In this document: one piece after another, positions 1-6,093 of the stretch | Layout of the letters: every line of letters starts with the position of its first letter | How positions within the stretch are numbered: position 1 is the stretch's first letter | Assembly: GCA_900556425.1 (NCBI GenBank) | Contig: USOR01000052.1 | Coordinates: forward strand, 1-6,217 | DNA length: 6,217 nt | DNA from: an uncultured Coriobacteriaceae bacterium | Lineage (GTDB): Bacteria; Actinomycetota; Coriobacteriia; Coriobacteriales; QAMH01 | Direction: 5' to 3' | Notes under the pieces: model-generated | Seen by the model: the letters and a program-made list of their open reading frames with translations, nothing else | Database searches by the model: none | Told to the model about the DNA's origin: nothing | Translations under genes and position numbers: made by a program

Positions 1-692
1 GCGAAGCCGTCGAGCTTGCCTTGCAGGCTGGGAAGCACCAGGCCGACGGCCTTGGCGGCACCGGTGGAGGTGGGAATCATGGAAAGCGCGGCAGCGCGCG
101 AACGACGGAAGTCCTTGTGGTGCACGTCGAGAATCTTCTGGTCGTTGGTGTAGGCGTGAATGGTGTTCATCAGACCGCGCTTGATGCCAAAGGAATCATT
201 GAGAACCTTGGCAAACGGGGCAAGGCAGTTGGTGGTGCACGACGCATTGGAGACGATGTTCATCGTTGCCGGATCGTAGACGTCCTGGTTGACACCCATG
301 ACGATGGTGGCGTCCACGTCCGTACCCGGAGCGGAGATGACGACTTTCTTGGCACCGTTGTCGAGGTGCACTTGGCAAGCCTCGCCGGTCTTGAGGCGAC
401 CCGTGGACTCGATGACAACCTCGGCGCCCACGGAAGCCCAATCGAGCTCCTTGGGCTCGCGCGTCTGGAACGCCTTAATCTCGTGGCCCTCGACAACGAG
501 CGCGCCCTCCTTGGCATAGCACTCCTCGAAGACACGGCCCTGGCTGGAATCGTACTTGGTCAGATACGCCGCACACTCGAGGTCACTCGGGTTGTTGATT
601 GCGACGACTTCGACGTCCGGATCAAGCTCTGCAAGACGGAAGACCAGACGACCGATGCGGCCAAAGCCATTGATGCCGATTTTGAGAGACAT
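1..692 (-). CDS. gap: Glyceraldehyde-3-phosphate dehydrogenase, N-terminal part (cut by window edge)
   Basis: Phosphorylating GAPDH of glycolysis/gluconeogenesis, cytosolic: converts glyceraldehyde-3-phosphate, phosphate and NAD(P)+ to 1,3-bisphosphoglycerate. The visible 230 residues start MSLKIGINGFGRIGR, the N-terminal Rossmann dinucleotide loop. They include SNASCTTNCLAP with catalytic Cys152, the HAYTNDQ segment with catalytic His179, and STGAAKAVGLVLP near the visible end. The C-terminal ~100 residues lie beyond base 1. The ATG at 690-692 follows a GGAAGG-type Shine-Dalgarno about 8 bases upstream. One oddity: the residue that normally ends the second beta strand as Asp (VAIND) is Asn34 (AINNPSD), and the usual Leu-Pro before His-Lys-Asp is Val190-His191. 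Both positions bear on NAD versus NADP choice. Identity as GAPDH is certain; coenzyme preference is inference. It is separated from proB by 172 bases and has its own promoter-like -10. Confidence 0.97.
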   Translation of the reverse strand, partial: MSLKIGINGFGRIGRLVFRLAELDPDVEVVAINNPSDLECAAYLTKYDSSQGRVFEECYAKEGALVVEGHEIKAFQTREPKELDWASVGAEVVIESTGRLKTGEACQVHLDNGAKKVVISAPGTDVDATIVMGVNQDVYDPATMNIVSNASCTTNCLAPFAKVLNDSFGIKRGLMNTIHAYTNDQKILDVHHKDFRRSRAAALSMIPTSTGAAKAVGLVLPSLQGKLDGF

Positions 693-731
693 TCCAGATT
701 CACCTTCCCTGAAAGGTTACATAACGGCATA

Positions 732-737
732 AGTATA
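732..737 (-). promoter_or_regulatory. Candidate -10 of the gap promoter
   Basis: On the minus strand this reads TATACT, a 5/6 match to the sigma-70-type -10 box, about 40 bases before the gap ATG. No convincing -35 is seen at 16-18 bases; the nearest TTGC-containing hexamer is about 20 bases upstream. The position would give gap a leader of about 30 bases. Confidence 0.4.
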
Positions 738-790
738 ACGGTGCTGCTCTGGTCTCGCCGCAATCGTTCGGCAGGCGGGATAATGGCGAG

Positions 791-828
791 ATTTCTCCGC
801 TACGGCGCTTCGCGCCTTCGGTCGAAAT
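791..828. repeat. REP-like nested palindrome
   Basis: Nested inverted repeats: ATTTC (791-795) pairs with GAAAT (824-828), CCG (797-799) with CGG (819-821), and GGCGC (804-808) with GCGCC (812-816) around a TTC loop. The style (ATTTCTCCG ... CGGTCGAAATGAC) resembles short dispersed extragenic palindromes found in many copies in gut Gram-positive genomes. That resemblance is from memory. Only one copy is in the window, so dispersal cannot be shown here. It lies between proB and gap and could fold in either transcript. Confidence 0.5.
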
Positions 829-834
829 GACAAG

Positions 835-863
835 TGGGGCAAATGACCTGTCCATTTGTCCCA
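835..863 (-). terminator. Hairpin directly after the proB stop
   Basis: Arms TGGGGCAAATG (835-845) and CATTTGTCCCA (853-863) pair over 11 positions with one G-T wobble around a 7-base loop. The hairpin starts one base after the proB TAA. There is no clean U-run after it on the minus strand, only CTTGTCATTT, so it may be a 3' stabiliser or a weak terminator acting with the neighbouring palindrome. Confidence 0.45.
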
Positions 864-864
864 T

Positions 865-1935
865 TTAGAAGATGACGAGCTCGTCTCGATTGATGAACTC
901 GCGGGCACCATGCTTGCCCAGTAACCCCTGCAGCTTGCTCGCTGCATACCCGGCCAGACCACGCCCGATGATGCGTCCCTGCAGATCGACGACGTCGACC
1001 GGATCTCCTGCCTCGAACGTGCCCTCGATCGCGACGATACCTACGGGCAACAATGAGCCGCCGTGATTCAGAAGCGCGTTGCAGGCACCATCATCACAAG
1101 TAACGCATCCCTTCACCTTGCCACCAAGTGCAATCCACGACTTGCGCGCCGCAAGACCGTTCGAGCTCTCGTCGAAGAAGGTCGTACCGACCTGACGCCC
1201 ATGCACCGCATCGGTAATGGCTCCGCGACGATGGCCCTCGCAGATGACCATGGGGATACCTGCTGCCATGAGCACGCGCGCGGCCGCGATCTTGGTGATC
1301 ATGCCACCCGAACCGCTACGGCTTCCCACACCACCAGCGCCACTCTCGATTTCCTCGCTCATCTTGCTTACGGTATTGAGCAGTTCGGCGTCCTCGTTTT
1401 TACGCGGATCAGCCGTATACAGGCCGTCGATATCGCTGAGCAATACCACAAGGTCAGCGTTTACGCATGTCGCGACCATGGCCGCGAGCGTGTCGTTGTC
1501 GCCGAAGCGAATCTCCTCGACGGCAACGGTGTCATTCTCGTTGATGATGGGCACCACACCCAGCTCGAGCAGACGCTCGATGGTGTCGCGCGCATGCAGG
1601 TACGATTCGCGCTGCCCGGTGGTCGCACGCGTCATGAGAATCTGCCCCACCGTCACGCCGAAGCAGGCGAAGGTGTCGGTGTACTGGCGAATGAGGCCAA
1701 CCTGTCCAATCGAGGCCGCGGCCTGCAACGTGGGCATGTCATCGGGGCGATCGCCGTGAATGCCGAGCACTTCGAGACCCAGCGCGATAGACCCCGAGGA
1801 CACGATGATGGGCTGGATACCCTCGTCGTGCATGAGGTTGGCGCACTCGGAAGCAAGATGCCCCATGAAGACGGCATCAATCTTGCCATCCTTCACGAGG
1901 GTGGACGAACCGATCTTGATCACCACGTGCTTCAT
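865..1935 (-). CDS. proB: Glutamate 5-kinase
   Basis: Phosphorylates the gamma-carboxylate of L-glutamate with ATP, the first committed step of proline synthesis; cytosolic. The 356 residues match the usual length of the two-domain enzyme. The amino-acid-kinase domain covers about 1-255, with the KIGSSTLV phosphate loop (residues 7-14), VSSGSIALG (45-53), INENDTV (131-137), FGDNDTLAA (144-152), LLSDIDGLYT (165-174) and GSGGMITKIAAA (208-219). A C-terminal PUA domain covers about 265-356. The ATG lies 3 bases after the obgE stop, and its Shine-Dalgarno GAGGG is formed by the last codons of obgE, so translational coupling is likely. The usual partner proA does not follow: the next gene on the strand is gap. 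Feedback inhibition by proline is known for the family but not readable here. Confidence 0.97.
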   Translation of the reverse strand: MKHVVIKIGSSTLVKDGKIDAVFMGHLASECANLMHDEGIQPIIVSSGSIALGLEVLGIHGDRPDDMPTLQAAASIGQVGLIRQYTDTFACFGVTVGQILMTRATTGQRESYLHARDTIERLLELGVVPIINENDTVAVEEIRFGDNDTLAAMVATCVNADLVVLLSDIDGLYTADPRKNEDAELLNTVSKMSEEIESGAGGVGSRSGSGGMITKIAAARVLMAAGIPMVICEGHRRGAITDAVHGRQVGTTFFDESSNGLAARKSWIALGGKVKGCVTCDDGACNALLNHGGSLLPVGIVAIEGTFEAGDPVDVVDLQGRIIGRGLAGYAASKLQGLLGKHGAREFINRDELVIF

Positions 1936-1938
1936 CGT

Positions 1939-3348
1939 CTAGCCCTCTCGGTCAATGATATTGTCGAACTCCTCGTCGCCCCAGCCCGCAGGCTCGAACT
2001 CGAAGGCGATATCCATGATGCGCACCTCATCGCCGGCCACGGCGCCAGCCGCAGTAAGCGCGCGCTCGACGCCGGCGCGTTCCATGCGGCGCTGCAGGAA
2101 GGCGACGGCCTCATCGTTATCCCACTCGGTCTGGACGACCATGCGCTCGATACCGCTGCCATGCACACGCCAGGCATGTGGTTCTTCCTGTTCGACCTCG
2201 ATGGCACGATCGCGCTCGAGGCGCTTGTGCTCCCAGATCTGGTCGTACTCGGGCATCGGATCTTCGGCCGCCTGCTCGCGCAGACGATGGACCTCGGTTG
2301 CCGTCGCCGCGATGAGCGAGTCGATACCCGTTTGCGTCACGGCGCTCACCGCGAAGAACGGGATGGGATTGGCGATGTCGATGCCCTCGTCGAGCAGACG
2401 CTCGGAGAGCTCCTCGCTCTCGGCCTTCACGTGCGCGCGTAAACGCTCGAGGTTTTCCTCGGTTCCGGGCACATCGACCTTGTTGCCCACGACGATGACG
2501 GGGCGGTCGGCGAGCTCGGGCGCGTAGAGTTCCAGCTCCCGCTTGATGATCTCGTAATCCTCGACAGGATCGCGCCCCTCGAGGCCACCCGTCAGATCGA
2601 CCACATGCAAGATGAGGGCTGTGCGCTCGACATGGCGCAGGAATTCGTGACCCAGGCCCTTGCCTTCGGCAGCGCCTTCGATCAAGCCGGGAACATCGGC
2701 AACCGTAAAGCTCAGATCGCCATAGCGCACCATCCCCAAATTAGGCGTGAGCGTGGTAAACGGATAATCGGCAATCTTGGGGCGCGCGGCCGACATGCAG
2801 GCGATGAGCGAGCTCTTGCCCACCGACGGCATGCCCACGAGCGCGGCGTCTGCCATGAGCTTCATCTCGAGCTCGATCCAGAACGGCTCGGTTGGCTCGC
2901 CCAACTCGGAGAACGAGGGCGCACGTCTCGTCGGCGTGACGAAATGCGTGTTGCCGCGGCCACCACGGCCACCCTTGGCAACGATCACACGCTCACCGTT
3001 GTGGGTGAGGTCGGCGATTTCCTCGCACGGCTCCAGATCCTCGTCAAGCAGGCGCACGACCGTGCCAACGGGCACTTTGAGGATGAGGTCCTCGCCATTT
3101 GCGCCATGCATGCGCTTGCCCTGGCCATGCGTACCCTTCTGCGCCTTGAAATGGTGCTTGTAGCGATAGTCGATGAGCGTGGAAACCGTGGCGTCCGCAA
3201 CGATGATGATGTCACCACCGCGGCCACCATCGCCGCCGTCAGGACCACCCTTGGGAACATGGGCCTCGCGACGAAACGAGGTGCATCCGGCACCGCCGTT
3301 GCCAGATTTGACCTGTATGCGAACCTGGTCGGTGAAGGTCCCCGCCAT
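1939..3348 (-). CDS. obgE: GTPase Obg/CgtA
   Basis: Essential ribosome-associated GTPase acting in large-subunit maturation and stress signalling. The 469 residues show the glycine-rich Obg fold (about 1-159, with GGDGGRGGDI at 38-47 and KGGRGGRGN at 125-133). The G domain (about 160-350) has G1 GMPSVGKSS (172-180), the FTT switch I (197-199), G3 DVPGLIEG (218-225), G4 NKVD (289-292) and G5 SAV (335-337). An OCT-type C-terminal domain, typical of Gram-positive Obg, covers about 390-455 and is followed by a short acidic tail. The frame stays open upstream, but ATG 3346-3348 is chosen because MAGTFTDQVRI matches the family N-terminus and AGGGGA lies 6-7 bases before it. It begins one base after the gshA stop (TAACATG). 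In many actinobacteria obg follows rplU-rpmA; here it follows gshA. Confidence 0.97.
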   Translation of the reverse strand: MAGTFTDQVRIQVKSGNGGAGCTSFRREAHVPKGGPDGGDGGRGGDIIIVADATVSTLIDYRYKHHFKAQKGTHGQGKRMHGANGEDLILKVPVGTVVRLLDEDLEPCEEIADLTHNGERVIVAKGGRGGRGNTHFVTPTRRAPSFSELGEPTEPFWIELEMKLMADAALVGMPSVGKSSLIACMSAARPKIADYPFTTLTPNLGMVRYGDLSFTVADVPGLIEGAAEGKGLGHEFLRHVERTALILHVVDLTGGLEGRDPVEDYEIIKRELELYAPELADRPVIVVGNKVDVPGTEENLERLRAHVKAESEELSERLLDEGIDIANPIPFFAVSAVTQTGIDSLIAATATEVHRLREQAAEDPMPEYDQIWEHKRLERDRAIEVEQEEPHAWRVHGSGIERMVVQTEWDNDEAVAFLQRRMERAGVERALTAAGAVAGDEVRIMDIAFEFEPAGWGDEEFDNIIDREG

Positions 3349-3349
3349 G

Positions 3350-4585
3350 TTAGATCCCCTTGAAGTCCATGAGCGGCTCGAGATAGTCCGCCTCGACACC
3401 CAGGCCGTCGGGTGCAATCTGGAAGAGCAGCCCAATCCAGCTCTCAAGCGTACGGCCATAAATCACGGCATCGAGCTCGTCGGTAATCACGGCATCGATG
3501 GCATCCTCGACGCTCTGCTCGGTGTAAGGCCAGATGCCGTCCTCGCCCACCCCGAGCGCGTGTTCGATGATGTCGAGGTTGGTCTCGCCATAGAAAATGC
3601 CCTTGATAAGCGCGGCGTATCCGAGCGCGACGTCAAAGGGCACCGAATCGCCCTGTCGAATCTCGACGTAGCGCTTGAGACGCACGTCAGGCCACACCAC
3701 GCTAAACAGGTGCTCGATATCGGCCTTGTCCATAGGCGCATCCGCATAGGCTTCGGCCGCGGTCATCGATCCGGTGGAATGCACATCGGGTCGCGTGATG
3801 AAGATAGGCGGCGTGGACAGGAGCCAGTCAGCGTACGCGCCAAAACCAAAGCCCTCGTCGAAGAGGCCGGGAATGGCACCGCAACGCGCGGGATCAACCT
3901 CGCGCCACACCTTCATACGACGCAGCGGCGTGGAGTTTGGCTCGCCTTCGAAGACAGGAACGTTGTCGAGCAAATATGAGAAGACCGGGCCAAGCAAAGT
4001 GGCGATGCGCAGCTTGCGCACGGCGTCGGCCTCGTTCGCGAAATCAATGGAAACCTGCATCGAAGTGGTCGCGCGCATCATGCGCTCGGCATGCATGCCG
4101 GGAAGCTTCGAAAAGTACTCGTCCATGAAGTGATAGCGCGGCTTGGGAATGATGGGCAGGTCAGCCGCATGGTTCTTGGGGTCGTAGCCCAGCGGCACGA
4201 GCGTGTAATCGAATGGCCTGAGAATCTGCTTCATGCGCAACGCGAAGTTATCGTACTCGTGCTCGACGTCTGCCAGCGACAACATGGGTGATATGGAGAC
4301 CTCGAGCTGGGCGGCGGGCTCGATGGTGACGTTGGAATCGAGACGGAACAGCGACAGGATGTCGCCTTCCTCGTTGCGCACGACCTCGGAATAGTACGGA
4401 CTCAACTGCTCGAGAATGTCGCGCACGCCCAAGCGGCCATGCTTTTCGATGTAGGGCACGCGATCGCCATCTTCGTCGAGCACGAACTGCTCGATCTCGA
4501 CGCCGATATAGCCCATGTCACCGCCCTTGCACCCCGATTCGAGGTACTCGATGATTAGTTCGCGATTGTCGAATTGGTCGCTCAT
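3350..4585 (-). CDS. gshA: Glutamate-cysteine ligase family protein (GCS2/GshA type)
   Basis: Predicted to join L-cysteine to the gamma-carboxyl of L-glutamate with ATP, giving gamma-glutamylcysteine; cytosolic. The 411 residues match the GCS2 family (plant/proteobacterial GshA and EgtA-like). Visible motifs are IGVEIEQFVLD (27-37) with the metal/ATP-binding glutamates, DSNVTIEPAAQLEVS (83-97), TTSMQVSIDFANEADAVRK (173-191), EGEPNSTPLRRMKVWREVDPAR (213-234) and YVEIRQGDSVP (306-316). ATG 4583-4585 is chosen because a GAGG sits 5 bases upstream and the residues beyond it (PPANEAV) do not look like protein; the frame stays open to 4681. It is the first gene of a tight operon with obgE and proB. 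No glutathione synthetase is in the window, so the product could be gamma-glutamylcysteine itself, glutathione, or another gamma-glutamyl compound. The family call is firm; the exact acceptor is not. Confidence 0.88.
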   Translation of the reverse strand: MSDQFDNRELIIEYLESGCKGGDMGYIGVEIEQFVLDEDGDRVPYIEKHGRLGVRDILEQLSPYYSEVVRNEEGDILSLFRLDSNVTIEPAAQLEVSISPMLSLADVEHEYDNFALRMKQILRPFDYTLVPLGYDPKNHAADLPIIPKPRYHFMDEYFSKLPGMHAERMMRATTSMQVSIDFANEADAVRKLRIATLLGPVFSYLLDNVPVFEGEPNSTPLRRMKVWREVDPARCGAIPGLFDEGFGFGAYADWLLSTPPIFITRPDVHSTGSMTAAEAYADAPMDKADIEHLFSVVWPDVRLKRYVEIRQGDSVPFDVALGYAALIKGIFYGETNLDIIEHALGVGEDGIWPYTEQSVEDAIDAVITDELDAVIYGRTLESWIGLLFQIAPDGLGVEADYLEPLMDFKGI

Positions 4586-4618
4586 GACAGCCTCATTCGC
4601 CGGTGGCTTTAAGTTAGC

Positions 4619-4879
4619 TCCACATGGTACCGCATTGTGTGCCATATCGAGAGAATGAGCCAAGTGGACCCAGAGACTCATTTATGGAATGCAGAAAAAT
4701 GCGATTGTGTGCGACCGGGGAAAGGGACATGCAAAGAAATTGCGATTATGTGGAATCGAGACGAAGCTACCTGCATAAAAATTTCGATAGTGTGAACATC
4801 AGCACCAATTCAGCCCACAAAATCGAAAAAAGACTGCATCGAACTTCAAACGACTACACATAATCGAAAAAAAATCCGC
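4619..4879. repeat. Phased array of ~23-bp elements in dyad arrangement
   Basis: Six related elements share a core CGATTRTGTG preceded by an A/T tract and, 13 bases before the core, TGCA. Plus-oriented copies: 4619-4641 (weak, core GCATTGTGTG), 4690-4711, 4730-4752 and 4772-4794. Minus-oriented copies: 4816-4838 and 4857-4879 (the last lacks TGCA). Starts of the 8-base ATTRTGTG ends are 41 and 42 bp apart in the plus set (4704, 4745, 4787) and 41 bp in the minus set (4816, 4857). That is close to four helical turns. The two halves mirror each other around about 4805: copies at 4743-4752 and 4857-4866, and at 4785-4794 and 4816-4825, have the same centre within half a base. Sequence between copies is unrelated. 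It fills the 328-base gap between lysR and gshA and looks like an operator array, but no regulator can be assigned. Confidence 0.75.
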
Positions 4880-4899
4880 GATGTGTCCGTCGTCGCAAT
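4867..4899 (-). terminator. Candidate intrinsic terminator of lysR
   Basis: On the minus strand, 15 bases after the lysR stop, ATTGCGA (4893-4899) pairs with TCGCGGAT (4874-4881) with one bulge and one wobble around an 11-base loop. It is followed by eight Ts (complement of A4867-4874). The stem is modest but the U-run is good. The U-run is also the A/T tract of the outermost repeat copy. Confidence 0.5.
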
Positions 4900-4913
4900 C
4901 GTTCCTTCCCCGC

Positions 4914-5840
4914 TTATTCCCCGAGATAGCGGGCAACGAGCGGGTTATTCTTGATGACGGTTCGTAGGTTGTCGATGTACGCCGCGAGCAGGCCATCGAG
5001 CACACGGTCCTTGTGAATGAGATATCCCACGGTCATGGTAATGTCGGTATCGAGCGGGATGGTGACGATGCCATCCTGCATCTCGGGCGTGAGTATGCCC
5101 GTCGAGAGCGTGTAGCCGTCGAAATCCGTCAGCAAGCTTGTAAGCGTGGCACGATCCGAAATGCGGATCTTGCGCTTGTGCGGCACCTCGGAGAGCGGTT
5201 CCTCCGAAAAGAAGAACGAGTTGGCGACACCCTGTTCGAACGAATAGCGCGGGTAATCTTCCAGTTCATCGAGCGTGAGCATCTCACGGTGCGCCAGCGG
5301 ATGGTGCTCGCCTACAAAAACGTTGACGGGCGCCTCAAAGAGCGGCGTGAACACAAGCTGGGCATCGTCGAACGCCGTTCTGAGCACGCGTGCATTGTGC
5401 CGGTCGATGTAGAGAATGCCGATGTCAGAGCGATGCGTGCGCACGTCCTCGATAATCTCGCCGGTGGCCGCCTCGCGCATGATGAAGTCGTATTCCTCGT
5501 CGTCGCAGCTATCAACGGTGTTGATGAACGCACGAACGCAGAACGCGTAGTGCTGCGTGGAGACCGAGAAGCGTGCTTCGTGGCTCTTGCTCGCATAGTG
5601 CGCCTCGAGCATGTTTGCCTGCTCGACGATTTGCCGCGCATAGGCAAGCAGTTCGTTCCCTTCGTTGGTGAGAGCCACACCACGATTGGTACGCGTGAAA
5701 ATCTCGATACCGAACTCACGCTCGAGTTCCTTGACTGCAATCGAAAGGTTCGATTGTGATGCGTACATGCGCTTGGCCGCCGCGCTCATGGATCCGGTCT
5801 CGGCTATTGCGATGAGATAACGAAGCTGTTGGAGGGTCAT
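4914..5840 (-). CDS. LysR-family transcriptional regulator (HomR/MetR-like group)
   Basis: DNA-binding transcriptional regulator of 308 residues, the usual LysR length. The winged helix-turn-helix is at the N-terminus (MTLQQLRYLIAIAETGSMSA, recognition helix about 29-44), a linker helix runs about 60-88, and a periplasmic-binding-protein-like effector domain covers about 90-300. Segments STQHYAFCVRAF (94-105), GEIIEDVR (127-134), YSFEQGVANSFFFSEE (199-214), PHKRKIRISDRATL (220-233) and GYTLSTGIL (242-250) recall a group in streptococci and lactobacilli that includes HomR/MetR regulators of sulfur amino acid genes. This is recollection, so the effector is open. ATG 5838-5840 is preferred over TTG 5850-5852 because it matches the family N-terminus and has GAAGGA just upstream; that sequence would be coding if the TTG were used. 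It is divergent to the plus-strand leader unit and upstream of gshA on the same strand. Confidence 0.93.
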   Translation of the reverse strand: MTLQQLRYLIAIAETGSMSAAAKRMYASQSNLSIAVKELEREFGIEIFTRTNRGVALTNEGNELLAYARQIVEQANMLEAHYASKSHEARFSVSTQHYAFCVRAFINTVDSCDDEEYDFIMREAATGEIIEDVRTHRSDIGILYIDRHNARVLRTAFDDAQLVFTPLFEAPVNVFVGEHHPLAHREMLTLDELEDYPRYSFEQGVANSFFFSEEPLSEVPHKRKIRISDRATLTSLLTDFDGYTLSTGILTPEMQDGIVTIPLDTDITMTVGYLIHKDRVLDGLLAAYIDNLRTVIKNNPLVARYLGE

Positions 5841-5855
5841 GGCTTCCTTCAATCG

Positions 5856-5885
5856 TATATATTGCTTGCCAATCTATTTTATCAA
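5856..5885 (-). promoter_or_regulatory. Candidate lysR promoter
   Basis: On the minus strand TTGATA (5880-5885) and TATATA (5856-5861) are 18 bases apart, a plausible sigma-70-type pair ending about 15 bases before the lysR ATG. The leader would be very short, with the Shine-Dalgarno close to the RNA 5' end. The -35 lies inside the palindrome at 5874-5888. Confidence 0.45.
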
Positions 5886-5888
5886 TAG
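5874..5888. promoter_or_regulatory. LysR-type operator box (T-N11-A palindrome)
   Basis: CTATT (5874-5878) and AATAG (5884-5888) form a perfect 5-base inverted repeat with a 5-base spacer, and T5875 to A5887 is an exact T-N11-A. Flanking CTTGC (5865-5869) and GCAAG (5888-5892) form a second, offset dyad. The box lies in the divergent region next to lysR and overlaps its probable -35, the usual place for LysR autoregulation and control of the divergent unit. Confidence 0.5.
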
Positions 5889-5895
5889 CAAGGTA

Positions 5896-5919
5896 TCAAA
5901 ACTACGCATGGTCAAAACT
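5896..5919. repeat. Direct repeat TCAAAACT, 16 bp apart
   Basis: TCAAAACT occurs at 5896-5903 and 5912-5919, with related following bases (ACGCATG and CTATGCA). The pair lies between the LysR-type box and the plus-strand leader and could be an additional regulator site. Two 8-base copies in an AT-rich stretch could also be chance. Confidence 0.3.
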
Positions 5920-5987
5920 CTATGCAACGAAGTCGAAGAGTGGTGAAATAGCGGGCGTCTATCCGAGAGCAAGACCGATACCACACG

Positions 5988-5994
5988 AAAGGAG
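5988..5994 (+). promoter_or_regulatory. Ribosome binding site of the 19-codon ORF
   Basis: AAAGGAG ends 6 bases before the ATG at 6001, a near-ideal Shine-Dalgarno and spacing. It is the main reason for calling the short ORF translated. Confidence 0.75.
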
Positions 5995-6000
5995 CTCGGC

Positions 6001-6060
6001 ATGGCAAAGAAGAACGTTCCATATGACCAGGAGTACTACGACAAAGAGATCGACTTCTAA
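6001..6060 (+). CDS. 19-residue peptide, probable leader peptide or small protein
   Basis: Reads MAKKNVPYDQEYYDKEIDF and stops at TAA, with a second in-frame stop five codons later (TAA at 6073-6075). The strong AAAGGAG site supports translation. The peptide is hydrophilic and rich in Asp/Glu, Lys and Tyr (three Tyr, two adjacent). It has no membrane segment, signal peptide or cysteine. It is the first unit of a plus-strand transcript divergent from lysR, followed by two hairpins and then the start of another gene, which is the layout of a leader peptide. There is no strong run of a single amino acid as in classical biosynthetic attenuators, so a small functional protein is also possible. I do not recognise a family. 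Confidence 0.6.
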   Translation: MAKKNVPYDQEYYDKEIDF

Positions 6061-6093
6061 ACAGCAAAAGGCTAAAAACTTCACATGCGAACA

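Noticed and set aside
1063..2442. 459-codon open frame on the plus strand opposite proB and obgE
   Set aside because: It is antisense to two clear genes, lacks a sensible RBS, and its His/Arg/Asp-rich translation is typical of the mirror frame of GC-rich coding DNA. The same holds for the long plus-strand frames at 21-830, 2605-3363, 3173-3979 and 5013-5759.
4785..4803. CRP/FNR-like site (TGTGA-N6-GCACC)
   Set aside because: Only one half matches, and the TGTG is already explained as the end of the repeated element.
4624..4863. 79-codon plus-strand frame across the repeat array
   Set aside because: No Shine-Dalgarno precedes the ATG, the composition is not protein-like, and the repeat period of 41-42 bp does not keep frame, so the repeats are not a protein repeat.
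4690..4879. CRISPR-like array (repeat ~23 bp, spacer ~18 bp)
   Set aside because: Copies differ at several positions, orientation inverts in the middle, spacers are too short and no cas gene is present.
5744..5760. Possible extra copy of the array motif (TTCGATTGTGAT) inside lysR
   Set aside because: It lies in the conserved helix-turn-helix codons, lacks the TGCA end and the TGTG-G context, and can be explained by coding sequence.
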